This document shows positions 23,870 through 32,292 of a DNA stretch of 64,000 nt, piece after piece. Source of the stretch: Lawsonibacter hominis (GTDB lineage: Bacteria; Bacillota; Clostridia; Oscillospirales; Oscillospiraceae). The stretch is taken from the NCBI RefSeq assembly GCF_014287895.1, contig NZ_JACOPP010000005.1, positions 62,001 through 126,000 on the forward strand, given 5' to 3'. The notes under the pieces were generated by a model. That model was not told where the DNA came from, did not search any database, and saw only the letters and a list, made by a program, of their open reading frames with translations. Positions within the stretch are counted from its first letter, which is position 1. Each line of letters opens with the position of its first letter. Made by a program: the position numbers and the translations under genes.

Positions 23870-26362
23870 TTAAATCTCCATTTCCTTGGTATTGAGCGCC
23901 TGCTGCGCGGCAGGCACGGGGGTAAGGGAAAGCGCGGCGTCCTGCACGTGGAGCAGGGCGGCGCAGCCCCGTGTCAGCGCTCCGCTGAGCAAAAGCTCGG
24001 CGCAGATATCCTCCACCTGGGTCCGGATGGCCCGGCGCAGGGGCCGGGCGCCGTAGTCCGGGTCGAAGCCGGAACGGGCCAGGGCGTCCACCGCCTCGTC
24101 GGTATAGCGCAGCTCCACCCCGAGGGCCTCCAGCCGCCGGGCCACCTGCTCCAGCAGCCGCCGGGCGATGGCGCGGATTTCCTCCCGGCCCAGCTGGGTA
24201 AAGACGATCGTCTCATCCAGACGGTTGAGAAATTCCGGACGGAAGACCTTTTTCAGATCCTCCAGCACCGCCGCGCGCAGCTCGGACTGGGGGCGGGTCT
24301 CGTCCCCGCGGCGCTCCTGAAGGGCAAAGCCCAGGCGGCTGCCCTTGGAGGTGATGCGCCCGGCGCCCACATTGGAGGTGAGCACGATGACGGTGTTGCG
24401 AAAGTCCGCCTTGCGCCCCTGGGCGTCGGTGGCCACGCCGTCCTCCATGATCTGGAGCAGGATCCCCCAGATGTCCGGGTGGGCCTTTTCGATCTCGTCG
24501 AAGAGCACCACGGAGTAGGGCCGCCTGCGGACCCGTTCGGTGAGCTGTCCGCCCTCCTCGTGTCCCACGTAGCCGGGGGGCGAGCCGATGAGCCGGGAGA
24601 CCGTATGCTTTTCCATATACTCCGACATGTCAAAACGCAAAAGGGCTTCCTCGCTGCCGAAAAGCGCCTCGGCCAGGGCCTTGCACAGCTCGGTTTTGCC
24701 TACGCCGGTGGGGCCCAGAAAGAGGAAGCACCCGGTAGGCCGGCCCGGCTCCTTCAGGCCGACCCGGCCCCGGCGCACCGCCCGGGCAACGGCCCGGACG
24801 GCCTCCTCCTGCCCCACCAGGCGCTGGTGGAGCACTTCCTCCAGACGCAGCAGCCGCTGGCTCTCCGCCTCGGTGAGGGTGGTGACGGGCACGCCCGTCC
24901 AGCCGGACACCACCGCCGCCACATCCTCAGCGGTGACGCACCCGGCGTGCTGGCCGGAGCGCCATACGGTCTGCTGCGCCTCCAGCTCCCGGCGGAAGTC
25001 GCCCTCCGCGTCCCGCAGCATGGCGGCCTTCTCAAAATCCTGATTCCGGATGGCCTCCTCCTTCTCCCGGCGGGCGGCGGACACCTTCTCCTCCAGGGCG
25101 CGCAGGTCGGGCGGCGCGCCCAGCCGTTCCATCCGCACCCGGCTGGCCGCCTCATCGATCAGGTCGATGGCCTTGTCGGGCAGCCGCCGGTCGCAGATGT
25201 ACCGGGTGGAGAGGGAGATGGCCGCGTCGATCGCCTCATTGGTGATGGTCAGCTTATGGTGGGCTTCGTACCGGTCCCGCAGACCGTGGAGAATGGCGCG
25301 TGTGGTGTCCGGATCGGGCTCCTGGATGGTCACGGGCTGGAAGCGCCGCTCCAGGGCGGCGTCCTTTTCGATATACCGGCGGTACTCGTCGGTGGTGGTG
25401 GCGCCCACCACCTGGATCTCGCCCCGGCCCAGGGCCGGTTTGATGATGTTGGCCGCGTCAATGGCGCCCTCGGCGGACCCCGCGCCCACGATGGTGTGCA
25501 GCTCGTCGATGAACAGGATGATATCCCCCAGACGGCGCACCTCAGTCAGAATGTTCTTCACCCGCTCCTCAAATTCGCCCCGGTATTTGGTGCCTGCCAC
25601 CATGGCGGACAGGTCCAGGGACAAAAGCCGCTTCCGGCGCAGCTCGTCCGGGACCTCTCCGGCGACCAGCCGCCGGGCCAGCCCCTCCGCCACGGCGGTC
25701 TTGCCAACGCCGGGCTCTCCGATCAGGGCGGGGTTGTTCTTCTGCCGGCGGGAGAGGATCTGGATGACCCGGTCGATCTCCTTGTCCCGCCCGACCACCG
25801 GGTCCAGCAGCGCGCTGGCGGCCATGCGGGTCAGGTCCCGGCAGAACTGCTCCAGCAGCTTGCTTTCCCCGGCGTAATCCCGTTCCGAGCGGGGCTTTCC
25901 GCCGCTGCGGTACGGGGGCGGCGCCTCGCCGCCCATGGCCGCGGTCACATCGCCCAAAAGCCGGCGGGGCTCCAGCCCGGCTCCGCTCAGTACCCGCACC
26001 GCCACGCCGTCCCCTTCCCGGAGGATACCAAGCAGCAGGTGCTCCGTGCCTACATAGTGATGGCCCAGGCGGGCTGCCTCCGCCAGAGAGATTTCAATGA
26101 TTTTTTTGCACCGGGGCGTGAGTCCCTGCGAGGGCAGCGCCCCAGGCGCGCCCACGCCCACCGTGCGCGCGATGGCGGCGCGCAGCGTCTCCGGCTCCAG
26201 TCCTGCGCTCTGGAGCACCCGGGCCGCCACGCCCCGCCCCTCCCGGGACAGGCCCAGCAGCAGATGCTCGCTGCCCACATAGCCGTGGCCCAGTTCGGCC
26301 GAACACTCCTGGGCCAGACGGAGCGCCGTCTGGGCCCGTTCGGTAAATCTGGTCTCGTTCAA
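23870..26362 (-). CDS. clpC: ClpC-type AAA+ unfoldase
   Basis: About 830 residues. Two ClpN repeats (FTERAQTALRLAQ and GHHYVGTEHLLLGIL) come first, then AAA-1 with GEPGVGKTA, a UVR-type coiled middle region (AARREKEEAIRNQDFEKAAML), and AAA-2 with GPTGVGKTE. This is ClpC, which unfolds substrates for ClpP. The start is unsure: I chose TTG at 26362, after GAGGTGA, because it gives the usual N terminus; an ATG at 26425 would add a basic extension. The usual ctsR-mcsA-mcsB partners are not adjacent. Confidence 0.9.
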   Translation of the reverse strand: MNETRFTERAQTALRLAQECSAELGHGYVGSEHLLLGLSREGRGVAARVLQSAGLEPETLRAAIARTVGVGAPGALPSQGLTPRCKKIIEISLAEAARLGHHYVGTEHLLLGILREGDGVAVRVLSGAGLEPRRLLGDVTAAMGGEAPPPYRSGGKPRSERDYAGESKLLEQFCRDLTRMAASALLDPVVGRDKEIDRVIQILSRRQKNNPALIGEPGVGKTAVAEGLARRLVAGEVPDELRRKRLLSLDLSAMVAGTKYRGEFEERVKNILTEVRRLGDIILFIDELHTIVGAGSAEGAIDAANIIKPALGRGEIQVVGATTTDEYRRYIEKDAALERRFQPVTIQEPDPDTTRAILHGLRDRYEAHHKLTITNEAIDAAISLSTRYICDRRLPDKAIDLIDEAASRVRMERLGAPPDLRALEEKVSAARREKEEAIRNQDFEKAAMLRDAEGDFRRELEAQQTVWRSGQHAGCVTAEDVAAVVSGWTGVPVTTLTEAESQRLLRLEEVLHQRLVGQEEAVRAVARAVRRGRVGLKEPGRPTGCFLFLGPTGVGKTELCKALAEALFGSEEALLRFDMSEYMEKHTVSRLIGSPPGYVGHEEGGQLTERVRRRPYSVVLFDEIEKAHPDIWGILLQIMEDGVATDAQGRKADFRNTVIVLTSNVGAGRITSKGSRLGFALQERRGDETRPQSELRAAVLEDLKKVFRPEFLNRLDETIVFTQLGREEIRAIARRLLEQVARRLEALGVELRYTDEAVDALARSGFDPDYGARPLRRAIRTQVEDICAELLLSGALTRGCAALLHVQDAALSLTPVPAAQQALNTKEMEI

Positions 26363-26619
26363 GGGATCACCTCGCCTCTTTCTCAGCCAAAACAGGAACC
26401 TGTGCTTTCGTTTGACGGGCTTCATCTGCGCTCCCACGCCCCTTCTCTTTCGTGTTGCGGAGGTGCTCGGCACTGTGCGGCGCGCCCTCCAATGCCGGGG
26501 TCAGGCTCCCGGCGGCCTCCATTCGGAAGCGGTCCTGCTTACGTTCCATTCCGCAGCCTCCTTGTCCCCTATTTTTTCCCGCTGTATGAAAATATACCCG
26601 GCCTGACTGCAAATTAGCA

Positions 26620-26647
26620 TTGCAATTTCAAAAAGTTGTGGTAAAAT
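26620..26647 (+). promoter_or_regulatory. Promoter of the ferredoxin gene
   Basis: TTGCAA (26620-26625), 16 bp, TAAAAT (26642-26647), about 30 bp before the ATG at 26679. Confidence 0.65.
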
Positions 26648-26678
26648 GGCTTTAGTTTTATGTAGGAGGTGTATCCCC

Positions 26679-26849
26679 ATGGCCTATGTTATCAGCAGTG
26701 ACTGCGTGAGCTGCGGCGCTTGCGAGGGCGCCTGCCCCGTGTCCGCTATCTCCCAGGGCGATGAGCACTACGAGATCGACGCCGGTACCTGCATCGATTG
26801 CGGCACCTGCGCCGATACCTGCCCCACCGGCGCGATCTCTCAGGGTTGA
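26679..26849 (+). CDS. 2[4Fe-4S] ferredoxin
   Basis: 56 residues with two perfect clusters, CVSCGACEGACP and CIDCGTCADTCP, the classic clostridial ferredoxin. TAGGAGGT lies 8 nt before the ATG at 26679. It is a low-potential electron carrier for fermentative enzymes. Monocistronic, followed by a bidirectional terminator. Confidence 0.97.
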   Translation: MAYVISSDCVSCGACEGACPVSAISQGDEHYEIDAGTCIDCGTCADTCPTGAISQG

Positions 26850-26863
26850 GCGGGTACTTAAGG

Positions 26864-26905
26864 TAAAAAAACAGCGGCGCGCCGTACGGCGCGCCGCTGT
26901 TTTTC
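26864..26905. terminator. Bidirectional terminator after ferredoxin
   Basis: Nearly perfect palindrome of ACAGCGGCGCGCC type with an A7 run before and a T5 run after. Confidence 0.9.
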
Positions 26906-27016
26906 CGGTTGCAAAGCAGGGGGAGAGCTGGTACAATAGAGGCCGGGCAATAGCCCTGTTATGTTCTGTCCGCGCGGTACGCGCCGCGCAATTTCTCGGA
27001 AAGTGGCGGTGAGCGT

Positions 27017-27208
27017 ATGTCGGCAGAGATTTCCATCGGGGTCCTGTTTGTGGTAATGGGGCTGGTGTTCGTGCTGATCCCGCTGGAGCACCTGAAAAAG
27101 GCGTTCCCCCGGATGCGGTCCAGCTATACCACCAAGTTGGGCGGCGCCGCTCTTTTGATCGCGGGCCTGGGGCTGATCATCAGCCGCCTGACCGCGCTGT
27201 ACGGATAA
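27017..27208 (+). CDS. Small two-span membrane protein
   Basis: 63 residues with two hydrophobic segments (about 6-23 and 42-60) around a short basic loop (HLKKAFPRMRSSYTTK). I do not recognise a family. Its stop codon abuts the ATG of the LpdD-like gene, so the two are translated together. Confidence 0.6.
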   Translation: MSAEISIGVLFVVMGLVFVLIPLEHLKKAFPRMRSSYTTKLGGAALLIAGLGLIISRLTALYG

Positions 27209-27580
27209 ATGGAGACGAAGCATTGGCGCAGCGGCGAGGGCCGCTGGGCGCTGGAGGCTTGGGCCGTGCATACCGGCGGAGGGATCGCCGTGTACCTGGG
27301 CGGAGGCGAAACGCCCCATGTGGGCTGTAGCGTCCTGGCCGAACCGCGGGCCAGCCTGACCGGGGCGGGGCGGTCCTGTACGCTGAGCATACTCAACCGG
27401 CTGGGGCATAAGGACGATCAGTTTGCTCAGGAGTTGGCCCGCCGTCTTTGCGTGGGGACGGGGGAGCCCGTCAGTGTCGCCGCCGGCGTCCATGTGGAAG
27501 GGGCCGGCGGGGAAGACCTGCTTCGTCTTCAGGAACAGTTTTATGCCCTTTGTGCGCAAATTGAGGCGGATTTTTCGTGA
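27209..27580 (+). CDS. LpdD-like (prenylated-flavin chaperone-type) protein
   Basis: 123 residues. The pattern GGGETPHVGCSVLAEPR, GHKDDQFAQELARRL and VSVAAGVHVEG matches small LpdD-type proteins, which accompany UbiD-type gallate decarboxylases and are thought to help with prenyl-FMN. No decarboxylase (lpdC/ubiD) or prenyltransferase (ubiX/lpdB) lies in the window, so the role here is open. It begins directly after the stop of the membrane-protein gene. Confidence 0.6.
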   Translation: METKHWRSGEGRWALEAWAVHTGGGIAVYLGGGETPHVGCSVLAEPRASLTGAGRSCTLSILNRLGHKDDQFAQELARRLCVGTGEPVSVAAGVHVEGAGGEDLLRLQEQFYALCAQIEADFS

Positions 27581-28012
27581 ATCCATCCGCGGTCCCGCCC
27601 AAACAGCCGGACAGGCGCAAGATCCCGTCCGACGGATTCTTGTTTTTAAATCCATCGGAAAGCCGCACCGGCGCTGGCGTCCGGTATGGTTCAGACTGTC
27701 GAAAAACCCTCCTGGAGAAGAGCCTCGCAGAGTTGAGTCGTCCGCAGACGACGGAAGGAAAGGATGTTCCGTCATTTCCGGCGACATGCGCGTCGGAAAT
27801 GACACCTCTCATGACGGACAGGGCGACTTTTCTGCAAGAATCGAGCCCTGTCCGTCATGTATCCCTCTGTCGGAAAAGGCCAAAGGCCTTTTTCGACAAG
27901 CTGAGCCGCACCGGCGCTGGCGTCCGGTACGGCTTTTTCAAGTACCGAAGAGATGCCCCAAACGCCGGCGGAGCGGGACATATGAAAATGTTGGAGAAAT
28001 TTGCCGCAGGAA
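27581..28012. repeat. Hairpin-dense repeat region without genes
   Basis: About 430 bp with no supportable gene. A direct repeat of about 31 nt (2 mismatches) begins at 27661 and 27904, each able to fold (ACCGG, 9-nt loop, CCGGT). The second is followed by T5 like a terminator. Inverted repeats include 27810-27859 (CATGACGGACAGGGC and its complement), 27769-27802 (GTCATTTCCG with CGGAAATGAC), and 27871-27898 (AAAAGGCC, AAA, GGCCTTTTT). Stretches of the form GTCGAAAAA and TTTTTCGAC flank it, as inverted ends might. It looks like one or more nested repeat elements. Confidence 0.6.
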
Positions 28013-28013
28013 G

Positions 28014-28042
28014 TTGACAAAATGTTCCAATAGTGGTATGTT
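28014..28042 (+). promoter_or_regulatory. Ferritin promoter
   Basis: TTGACA (28014-28019), 17 bp, TATGTT (28037-28042). The leader to the ATG at 28179 is about 130 nt. Confidence 0.7.
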
Positions 28043-28178
28043 TAAGTGGGCCGCGGCAGAGGATGCGGAGGCCCAGGCCGATCAGGAAAGCAGCAGAAAC
28101 CCGTATTGAGGGGAGGCGCATGCGGCAGGCAGACAGTGTTCCGCAGCGATCCGATCGTGCGAAAAGGGGGGATACGAT

Positions 28179-28688
28179 ATGCAAAAAAATGTCGCAAGCA
28201 TGCTCAACGAACAAGTCAACAAGGAATTTTACTCCGCCTATCTGTATCTGAGCTTTGCAAACTATTTTGTTGAACAGGGGCTCAACGGCTTTGCAAACTG
28301 GTATCAGGTGCAGGCGCAGGAGGAGCGGGACCATGCCATGCTGTTTGTCAAGTACCTGCAGAACAATGATGAGCCGGTCGTGTACGAGGCCATTTCCAAG
28401 CCCGACGGCACATGGACGCAGAGCCTGGAGGTGCTCGAAGCGGGTCTGGCCCATGAAAAGTATGTGACAGGTTCCATCCACGAGATCTATCACGCCGCTG
28501 CGGAAGAGAAGGACTACCGCACGATCCAGTTTCTGGACTGGTTCGTCAAAGAGCAGGGCGAGGAAGAGACCAACGCTGCCGATCTGATCAAAAAAATGAC
28601 GCTGTTTGGAAGCGATGCGAAGGGGCTCTATCTGCTCGATCAGGAATTGGCAACGCGGGTCTACGCGGCGCCTTCGCTCGTCCTGTAG
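28179..28688 (+). CDS. ftnA: Non-heme ferritin
   Basis: 169-residue ferritin subunit; 24 of these make an iron-storage shell. The ferroxidase ligands are visible: Glu in NEQVNKEFYSAYLYL, EERDHAM with Glu and His, and FVKEQGEEE in helix four. It heads the oxidative-stress island with superoxide reductase 62 bp downstream. GGGGGGATACGAT precedes the ATG. Confidence 0.93.
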   Translation: MQKNVASMLNEQVNKEFYSAYLYLSFANYFVEQGLNGFANWYQVQAQEERDHAMLFVKYLQNNDEPVVYEAISKPDGTWTQSLEVLEAGLAHEKYVTGSIHEIYHAAAEEKDYRTIQFLDWFVKEQGEEETNAADLIKKMTLFGSDAKGLYLLDQELATRVYAAPSLVL

Positions 28689-28750
28689 TCAAAAGGGAAT
28701 ACGGCGCGGCCGCCTGCCGGCCGCGCCTGCGCTTGAAAGGAAGGTTTTCC

Positions 28751-29125
28751 ATGAAATTTTATGAATGCAGCCATTGCCATAACATCATCGCCTATGTCAA
28801 GAACTCCGGGGTACCTGTGATTTGCTGCGGCGAGCCCATGAAGGAGCTGGTCCCCAACACCACGGATGCCGCCAATGAAAAGCACGTCCCGGTGGTGAAG
28901 GTGGAGGGGACGAAGGTCACCGTTACGGTGGGTTCCGTGGAGCACCCCATGCTGGACGAGCACTACATCATGTGGATCGCGCTGGAGACCAAGCAGGGCA
29001 ATCAGCGCAAAGAGCTGCGTCCGGGCGCCAGACCGGTTGCGGAGTTCAGGATCTGCGAGGACGACGAAGTGGTCGCCGCCTATGAATACTGCAATCTGCA
29101 CGGCCTTTGGAAGGCGGAGGCGTAA
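28751..29125 (+). CDS. Superoxide reductase (desulfoferrodoxin)
   Basis: 124 residues. The N-terminal desulforedoxin centre has CSHC and VICCGEPM; the active Fe(His)4Cys site has EKHVP, GSVEHPM, DEHYI and the closing CNLHGLW. It reduces superoxide to peroxide in anaerobes without making oxygen. AAAGGAAGG precedes the ATG at 28751. Probably expressed with ferritin. Confidence 0.95.
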   Translation: MKFYECSHCHNIIAYVKNSGVPVICCGEPMKELVPNTTDAANEKHVPVVKVEGTKVTVTVGSVEHPMLDEHYIMWIALETKQGNQRKELRPGARPVAEFRICEDDEVVAAYEYCNLHGLWKAEA

Positions 29126-29167
29126 AAAGCGGCGGTCCCGTTGGGTATTTTTGCAGGCCCGGCGGGT

Positions 29168-29845
29168 TCAGCCGTAAAACGCGCGCTTGTCCCCTGAGAG
29201 CCGAAAGCGATTCTTCTCGACTTCGAGCAGCCCCTCCCGCTGCATCTTTCCCAGTTCGTTGGAGAGCGCGCTCCGGTCCACGCTGAGGTAGTCGGCAAGC
29301 TGCTGGCGGTTAAACGGAATCGTAAAATCGCGGCGGCCCTGGCGGACGGCCTGAAACGACAGATAAGACAGCAGCCGTCCGCGGATGGATTTGGAAGATG
29401 TATGAAAAATGCGGCGGGATAAATTGAGATTCTTTTGGGCCGAGATGGTCAGCAGATTGCGGATGAGCTTGCCGTGATGCTCGCAGGCATGCGGGCAGAT
29501 GCGGAGCAGGCGGCTGACGTTCATAAAGAGGATATCGGAGGCTTCTGCTGCCACAACGCTGACCATCAGCGCCTCTCCGGAAACACAGGCGTAGGTCTCC
29601 GCAAAGACTTGGCCCGGGCCGATGCGGTCGAGAATGCTTTTGTTGCCCCAGAGGTCGTCGTTTTCGATCGATACGCTGCCCGAAAGCACCATTCCGAGCG
29701 ATGTGACGCTATCACCGGCGTGATAGATCACATCGCTCTTTTGATAGTGTTTTTTCTCTGCCTGGAGGCATTCCAGTATGGACTGCACCTCCTGCGGCGT
29801 GGTCCCCCGGAACAAAAGGGTCTTTGATAAGAACAAAACGTCCAT
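29168..29845 (-). CDS. Crp/Fnr regulator, HcpR-like
   Basis: 225 residues: sensor beta barrel, a segment LRICPHACEHHGKLIRNLL rich in Cys and His before the dimer helix, and a C-terminal winged HTH with RQQLADYLSVDRSALSNEL. HcpR regulators of this type control hcp in anaerobes and respond to nitric oxide or nitrite, in some species through heme. The gene is divergent from hcp, and the palindrome at 29859-29874 sits between them. Paralog of the regulator at 6438-7106. Confidence 0.88.
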   Translation of the reverse strand: MDVLFLSKTLLFRGTTPQEVQSILECLQAEKKHYQKSDVIYHAGDSVTSLGMVLSGSVSIENDDLWGNKSILDRIGPGQVFAETYACVSGEALMVSVVAAEASDILFMNVSRLLRICPHACEHHGKLIRNLLTISAQKNLNLSRRIFHTSSKSIRGRLLSYLSFQAVRQGRRDFTIPFNRQQLADYLSVDRSALSNELGKMQREGLLEVEKNRFRLSGDKRAFYG

Positions 29846-29858
29846 CTTTTTTCACTCC

Positions 29859-29901
29859 TGTTGTTAAAACAACATACTTGTCGCTGAGACTATATTATAG
29901 T
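29859..29901 (+). promoter_or_regulatory. hcp promoter with Crp/Fnr-type operator
   Basis: TGTTGTTAAAACAACA (29859-29874) has two 7-bp arms and a 2-bp centre. TATAGT (29896-29901) follows its 14-bp core by 22 nt, so the operator centre is about 41.5 bp before the expected start near 29908. This is a class II activator position. It also overlaps the leader of the divergent regulator gene, which would allow autoregulation. Confidence 0.7.
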
Positions 29902-30001
29902 AAGCCCAGAAAGTCAAGGCCCGAGCAACAGGTCGCAAGCGCGGCAGAAAAAAACGGTTCGAACGATCTGTTTTCTGGTTCAGATGCAAGGAGGAAATTA
30001 G

Positions 30002-31636
30002 ATGGAAAACAAAATGTTCTGCTATCAGTGTCAGGAGACTGCGGGCTGTTCCGGATGCACGCAGTCCGGCGTGTGCGGCAAGAAGCCTGATGTAGCGGCT
30101 GCGCAGGATCTGCTGGTCTACGTGACCCGCGGCCTCTCGGCCGTTACCACCGCGCTGCGCGCCGCGGGAAAGCCGGTTGCCCCGGAGATCAATCATCTTG
30201 TCACGTTGAATCTGTTTACGACCATTACCAATGCAAATTTTGACAAGGAAGCGATCGTGGCCCGCATCCATATGACGCTGGACGCCAAGCGGGACCTTCT
30301 TTCCCAACTCGACGGCACCGGCACGCTTCCGGAGGCGGCTGTCTGGGACGGAGTGGAAGCTGATTTTATGGCCAGGGCCGCCGAAGTGGGCGTGCTGGCC
30401 ACGGAACATGAGGACATCCGTTCCCTGCGGGAGCTCATTACGTACGGCCTGAAGGGCCTGTCCGCCTATTCCAAGCACGCCAATGCCCTGCTTCAGGAGG
30501 ACGGCGAGGTGGACGCCTTCCTGCAGCGCGCGCTGGCCGCCACGCTGGACGACAGCCTTACGGTGGGCGAGCTGGTGGAACTGGCCCTGGAGACGGGGCG
30601 ATACGGCGTGGCCGGCATGGCGCTGCTGGACCGGGCCAACACCGGGCGTTATGGCGCCCCTGAGATTACGCGGGTTTCGATCGGCGTGGGCAAAAACCCC
30701 GGCATTCTGGTCTCCGGGCACGACCTGCGGGACTTGGAGATGCTCTTGGAGCAGACGCAGGGGACCGGCGTGGATGTGTATACCCATTCTGAAATGCTGC
30801 CGGCCCACTACTATCCGGCCTTCAAGAAGTATGCCCACTTCGTGGGCAACTATGGCAATGCCTGGTGGAAGCAGAAGGAAGAATTCGAGTCCTTCAACGG
30901 CCCCATCCTGATGACCACCAACTGTATCGTTCCCCCGAAGGAGAGCTACCGGGAACGCCTGTACACCACCGGGGCGGCGGGCTATCCAGGCTGTAAGCAT
31001 ATCTCGGGCGGAATCGGGGAGGAGAAGGATTTTTCCGAGCTGATCGAACATGCCAAACGCTGTGCGCCGCCCATCGGGCTTGAAACCGGCGAGATCGTCG
31101 GCGGCTTTGCCCACAATCAGGTCCTGGCCCTGGCGGATCAGATCGTAGATGCCGTGAAGTCCGGCGCCATCCGGAAATTCGTAGTCATGGCCGGCTGCGA
31201 CGGCCGCGCCAAGAGCCGCAGTTACTACACCGATTTTGCCAAGGCGCTGCCCGGAGATGCCGTCATCCTCACCGCGGGCTGCGCCAAGTACAAATACAAC
31301 AAACTGAATCTGGGCGACATCGGGGGGATCCCCCGGGTGCTGGACGCGGGGCAGTGCAACGATTCCTACTCGCTGGCGGTCATCGCGCTGAAGCTCAAGG
31401 AAGTATTCGGCCTGGAGGATATCAATGACCTGCCGATCGTCTATAATATCGCCTGGTATGAGCAAAAGGCGGTCATCGTACTGCTGGCCCTGCTGTATCT
31501 TGGCGTAAAGAAGATCCATCTTGGCCCCACGCTGCCTGCATTTCTCAGTCCGAATGTGACCCAGGTGCTGGTGGAGCGCTTCGGTATCGCCGGCATCGGC
31601 ACGGTGGAAGACGACTTGAAGCAGTTTTTTGAATAA
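30002..31636 (+). CDS. hcp: Hydroxylamine reductase / hybrid-cluster protein
   Basis: 544 residues. The N-terminal cluster has Cys7, Cys10, Cys19 and Cys25 (CX2CX8CX5C), as in Hcp of strict anaerobes. Hybrid-cluster ligands appear later in ILVSGHDLRDLE, NCIVPPKESY, AGYPGCKHI and AGCAKYK. Hcp reduces NO or hydroxylamine and is a nitrosative-stress protein. AAGGAGG lies upstream of the ATG at 30002. Control by the adjacent HcpR-like protein is expected. Confidence 0.96.
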   Translation: MENKMFCYQCQETAGCSGCTQSGVCGKKPDVAAAQDLLVYVTRGLSAVTTALRAAGKPVAPEINHLVTLNLFTTITNANFDKEAIVARIHMTLDAKRDLLSQLDGTGTLPEAAVWDGVEADFMARAAEVGVLATEHEDIRSLRELITYGLKGLSAYSKHANALLQEDGEVDAFLQRALAATLDDSLTVGELVELALETGRYGVAGMALLDRANTGRYGAPEITRVSIGVGKNPGILVSGHDLRDLEMLLEQTQGTGVDVYTHSEMLPAHYYPAFKKYAHFVGNYGNAWWKQKEEFESFNGPILMTTNCIVPPKESYRERLYTTGAAGYPGCKHISGGIGEEKDFSELIEHAKRCAPPIGLETGEIVGGFAHNQVLALADQIVDAVKSGAIRKFVVMAGCDGRAKSRSYYTDFAKALPGDAVILTAGCAKYKYNKLNLGDIGGIPRVLDAGQCNDSYSLAVIALKLKEVFGLEDINDLPIVYNIAWYEQKAVIVLLALLYLGVKKIHLGPTLPAFLSPNVTQVLVERFGIAGIGTVEDDLKQFFE

Positions 31637-31640
31637 CGAC

Positions 31641-31672
31641 AGGGCCGTGGGATAATGTTGCCCCACGGCCCT
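31641..31672 (+). terminator. Terminator after hcp
   Basis: AGGGCCGTGGG and CCCACGGCCCT around a 10-nt loop. From here to 31954 (about 280 bp) I see no gene that can be supported, only an open frame on the minus strand that runs on into hcp antisense. Confidence 0.65.
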
Positions 31673-31954
31673 CCGCCTGTCGAAAAGTTTTATACGATGG
31701 AAGAAAGACGTCTTCTTGCACAAAAAGAAGCCGGCGGCAGGGCTTGTGAGCCAGCTCCGCATCAAGAGGCGCCGGGTTCTACGCTCCCAATAGGCCGCTG
31801 GGATATTTCCTTGCTTTTTAGCGGCGCGAGATCCCGACGCGGTGACGCGGCGTCTTTTTGCCGCAGAGTTGATAAAGGGAGAGCTGCGCCGGGCAGATTC
31901 ACTTTGCCGGAATAGTTCCATCACGCTCAGGTGGGGCGGTTAACGAAAATAAAA

Positions 31955-31993
31955 CCAAAGCAAAAGGACATCCGTTCGGATGTCCTTTTGCTT
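31955..31993 (-). terminator. tRNA-Leu terminator
   Basis: Long inverted repeat around AAGCAAAAGGACATCCG immediately downstream of the tRNA, followed on the minus strand by a T-rich tract. Confidence 0.9.
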
Positions 31994-32081
31994 TGGTGCG
32001 CGAGGCGGGACTTGAACCCGCACGTGCGTAATGCACACTAGAACCTGAATCTAGCGAGTCTGCCAATTCCACCACTCGCGC
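31994..32081 (-). tRNA. tRNA-Leu (anticodon CAG), CCA encoded
   Basis: 88 nt with encoded CCA. Acceptor stem GCGCGAG pairs with CTCGCGC. Anticodon stem CTAGA/TCTAG holds the 7-nt loop TTCAGGT, so the anticodon is CAG and it reads CUG. A long variable arm (GTGCATTACGCAC) marks a class II tRNA, and the T arm is GCGGGTTCAAGTCCCGC. Confidence 0.97.
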
Positions 32082-32111
32082 ATTTTGTCGCGCCCGTTCA
32101 GCGCGAGATTT

Positions 32112-32140
32112 ATATTACCATCAACAATGCGGTTTGTCAA
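32112..32140 (-). promoter_or_regulatory. tRNA-Leu promoter
   Basis: Minus strand TTGACA (32140-32135), 17 bp, TAATAT (32117-32112), about 25 bp before the mature tRNA 5' end. Confidence 0.75.
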
Positions 32141-32212
32141 CCACTTTTTTCGATTTATATTTCAAGCAATTGTAGTCCTACAACACGCCCGGAGAGCGGA
32201 CGGAGGAAGGGT

Positions 32213-32241
32213 TTGCAATAAGACGGAAAACTTGGTATAAT
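32213..32241 (+). promoter_or_regulatory. smc promoter
   Basis: TTGCAA (32213-32218), 17 bp, TATAAT (32236-32241), 52 bp before the smc start. It can drive the whole smc-ftsY-rph run. Confidence 0.75.
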
Positions 32242-32292
32242 ACTTTATTCATACCTGCACACGGACAGGAAGCAATTGCGAGGTGCGCGAGT

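Noticed and set aside
27581..28012. CRISPR array
   Set aside because: Repeats are only two copies 243 bp apart with no regular spacers, and no cas gene is present.
31655..31954. Possible small gene after hcp, on either strand
   Set aside because: Plus-strand product has no recognisable fold or ribosome site and overlaps the hcp terminator; the minus frame continues antisense through hcp.
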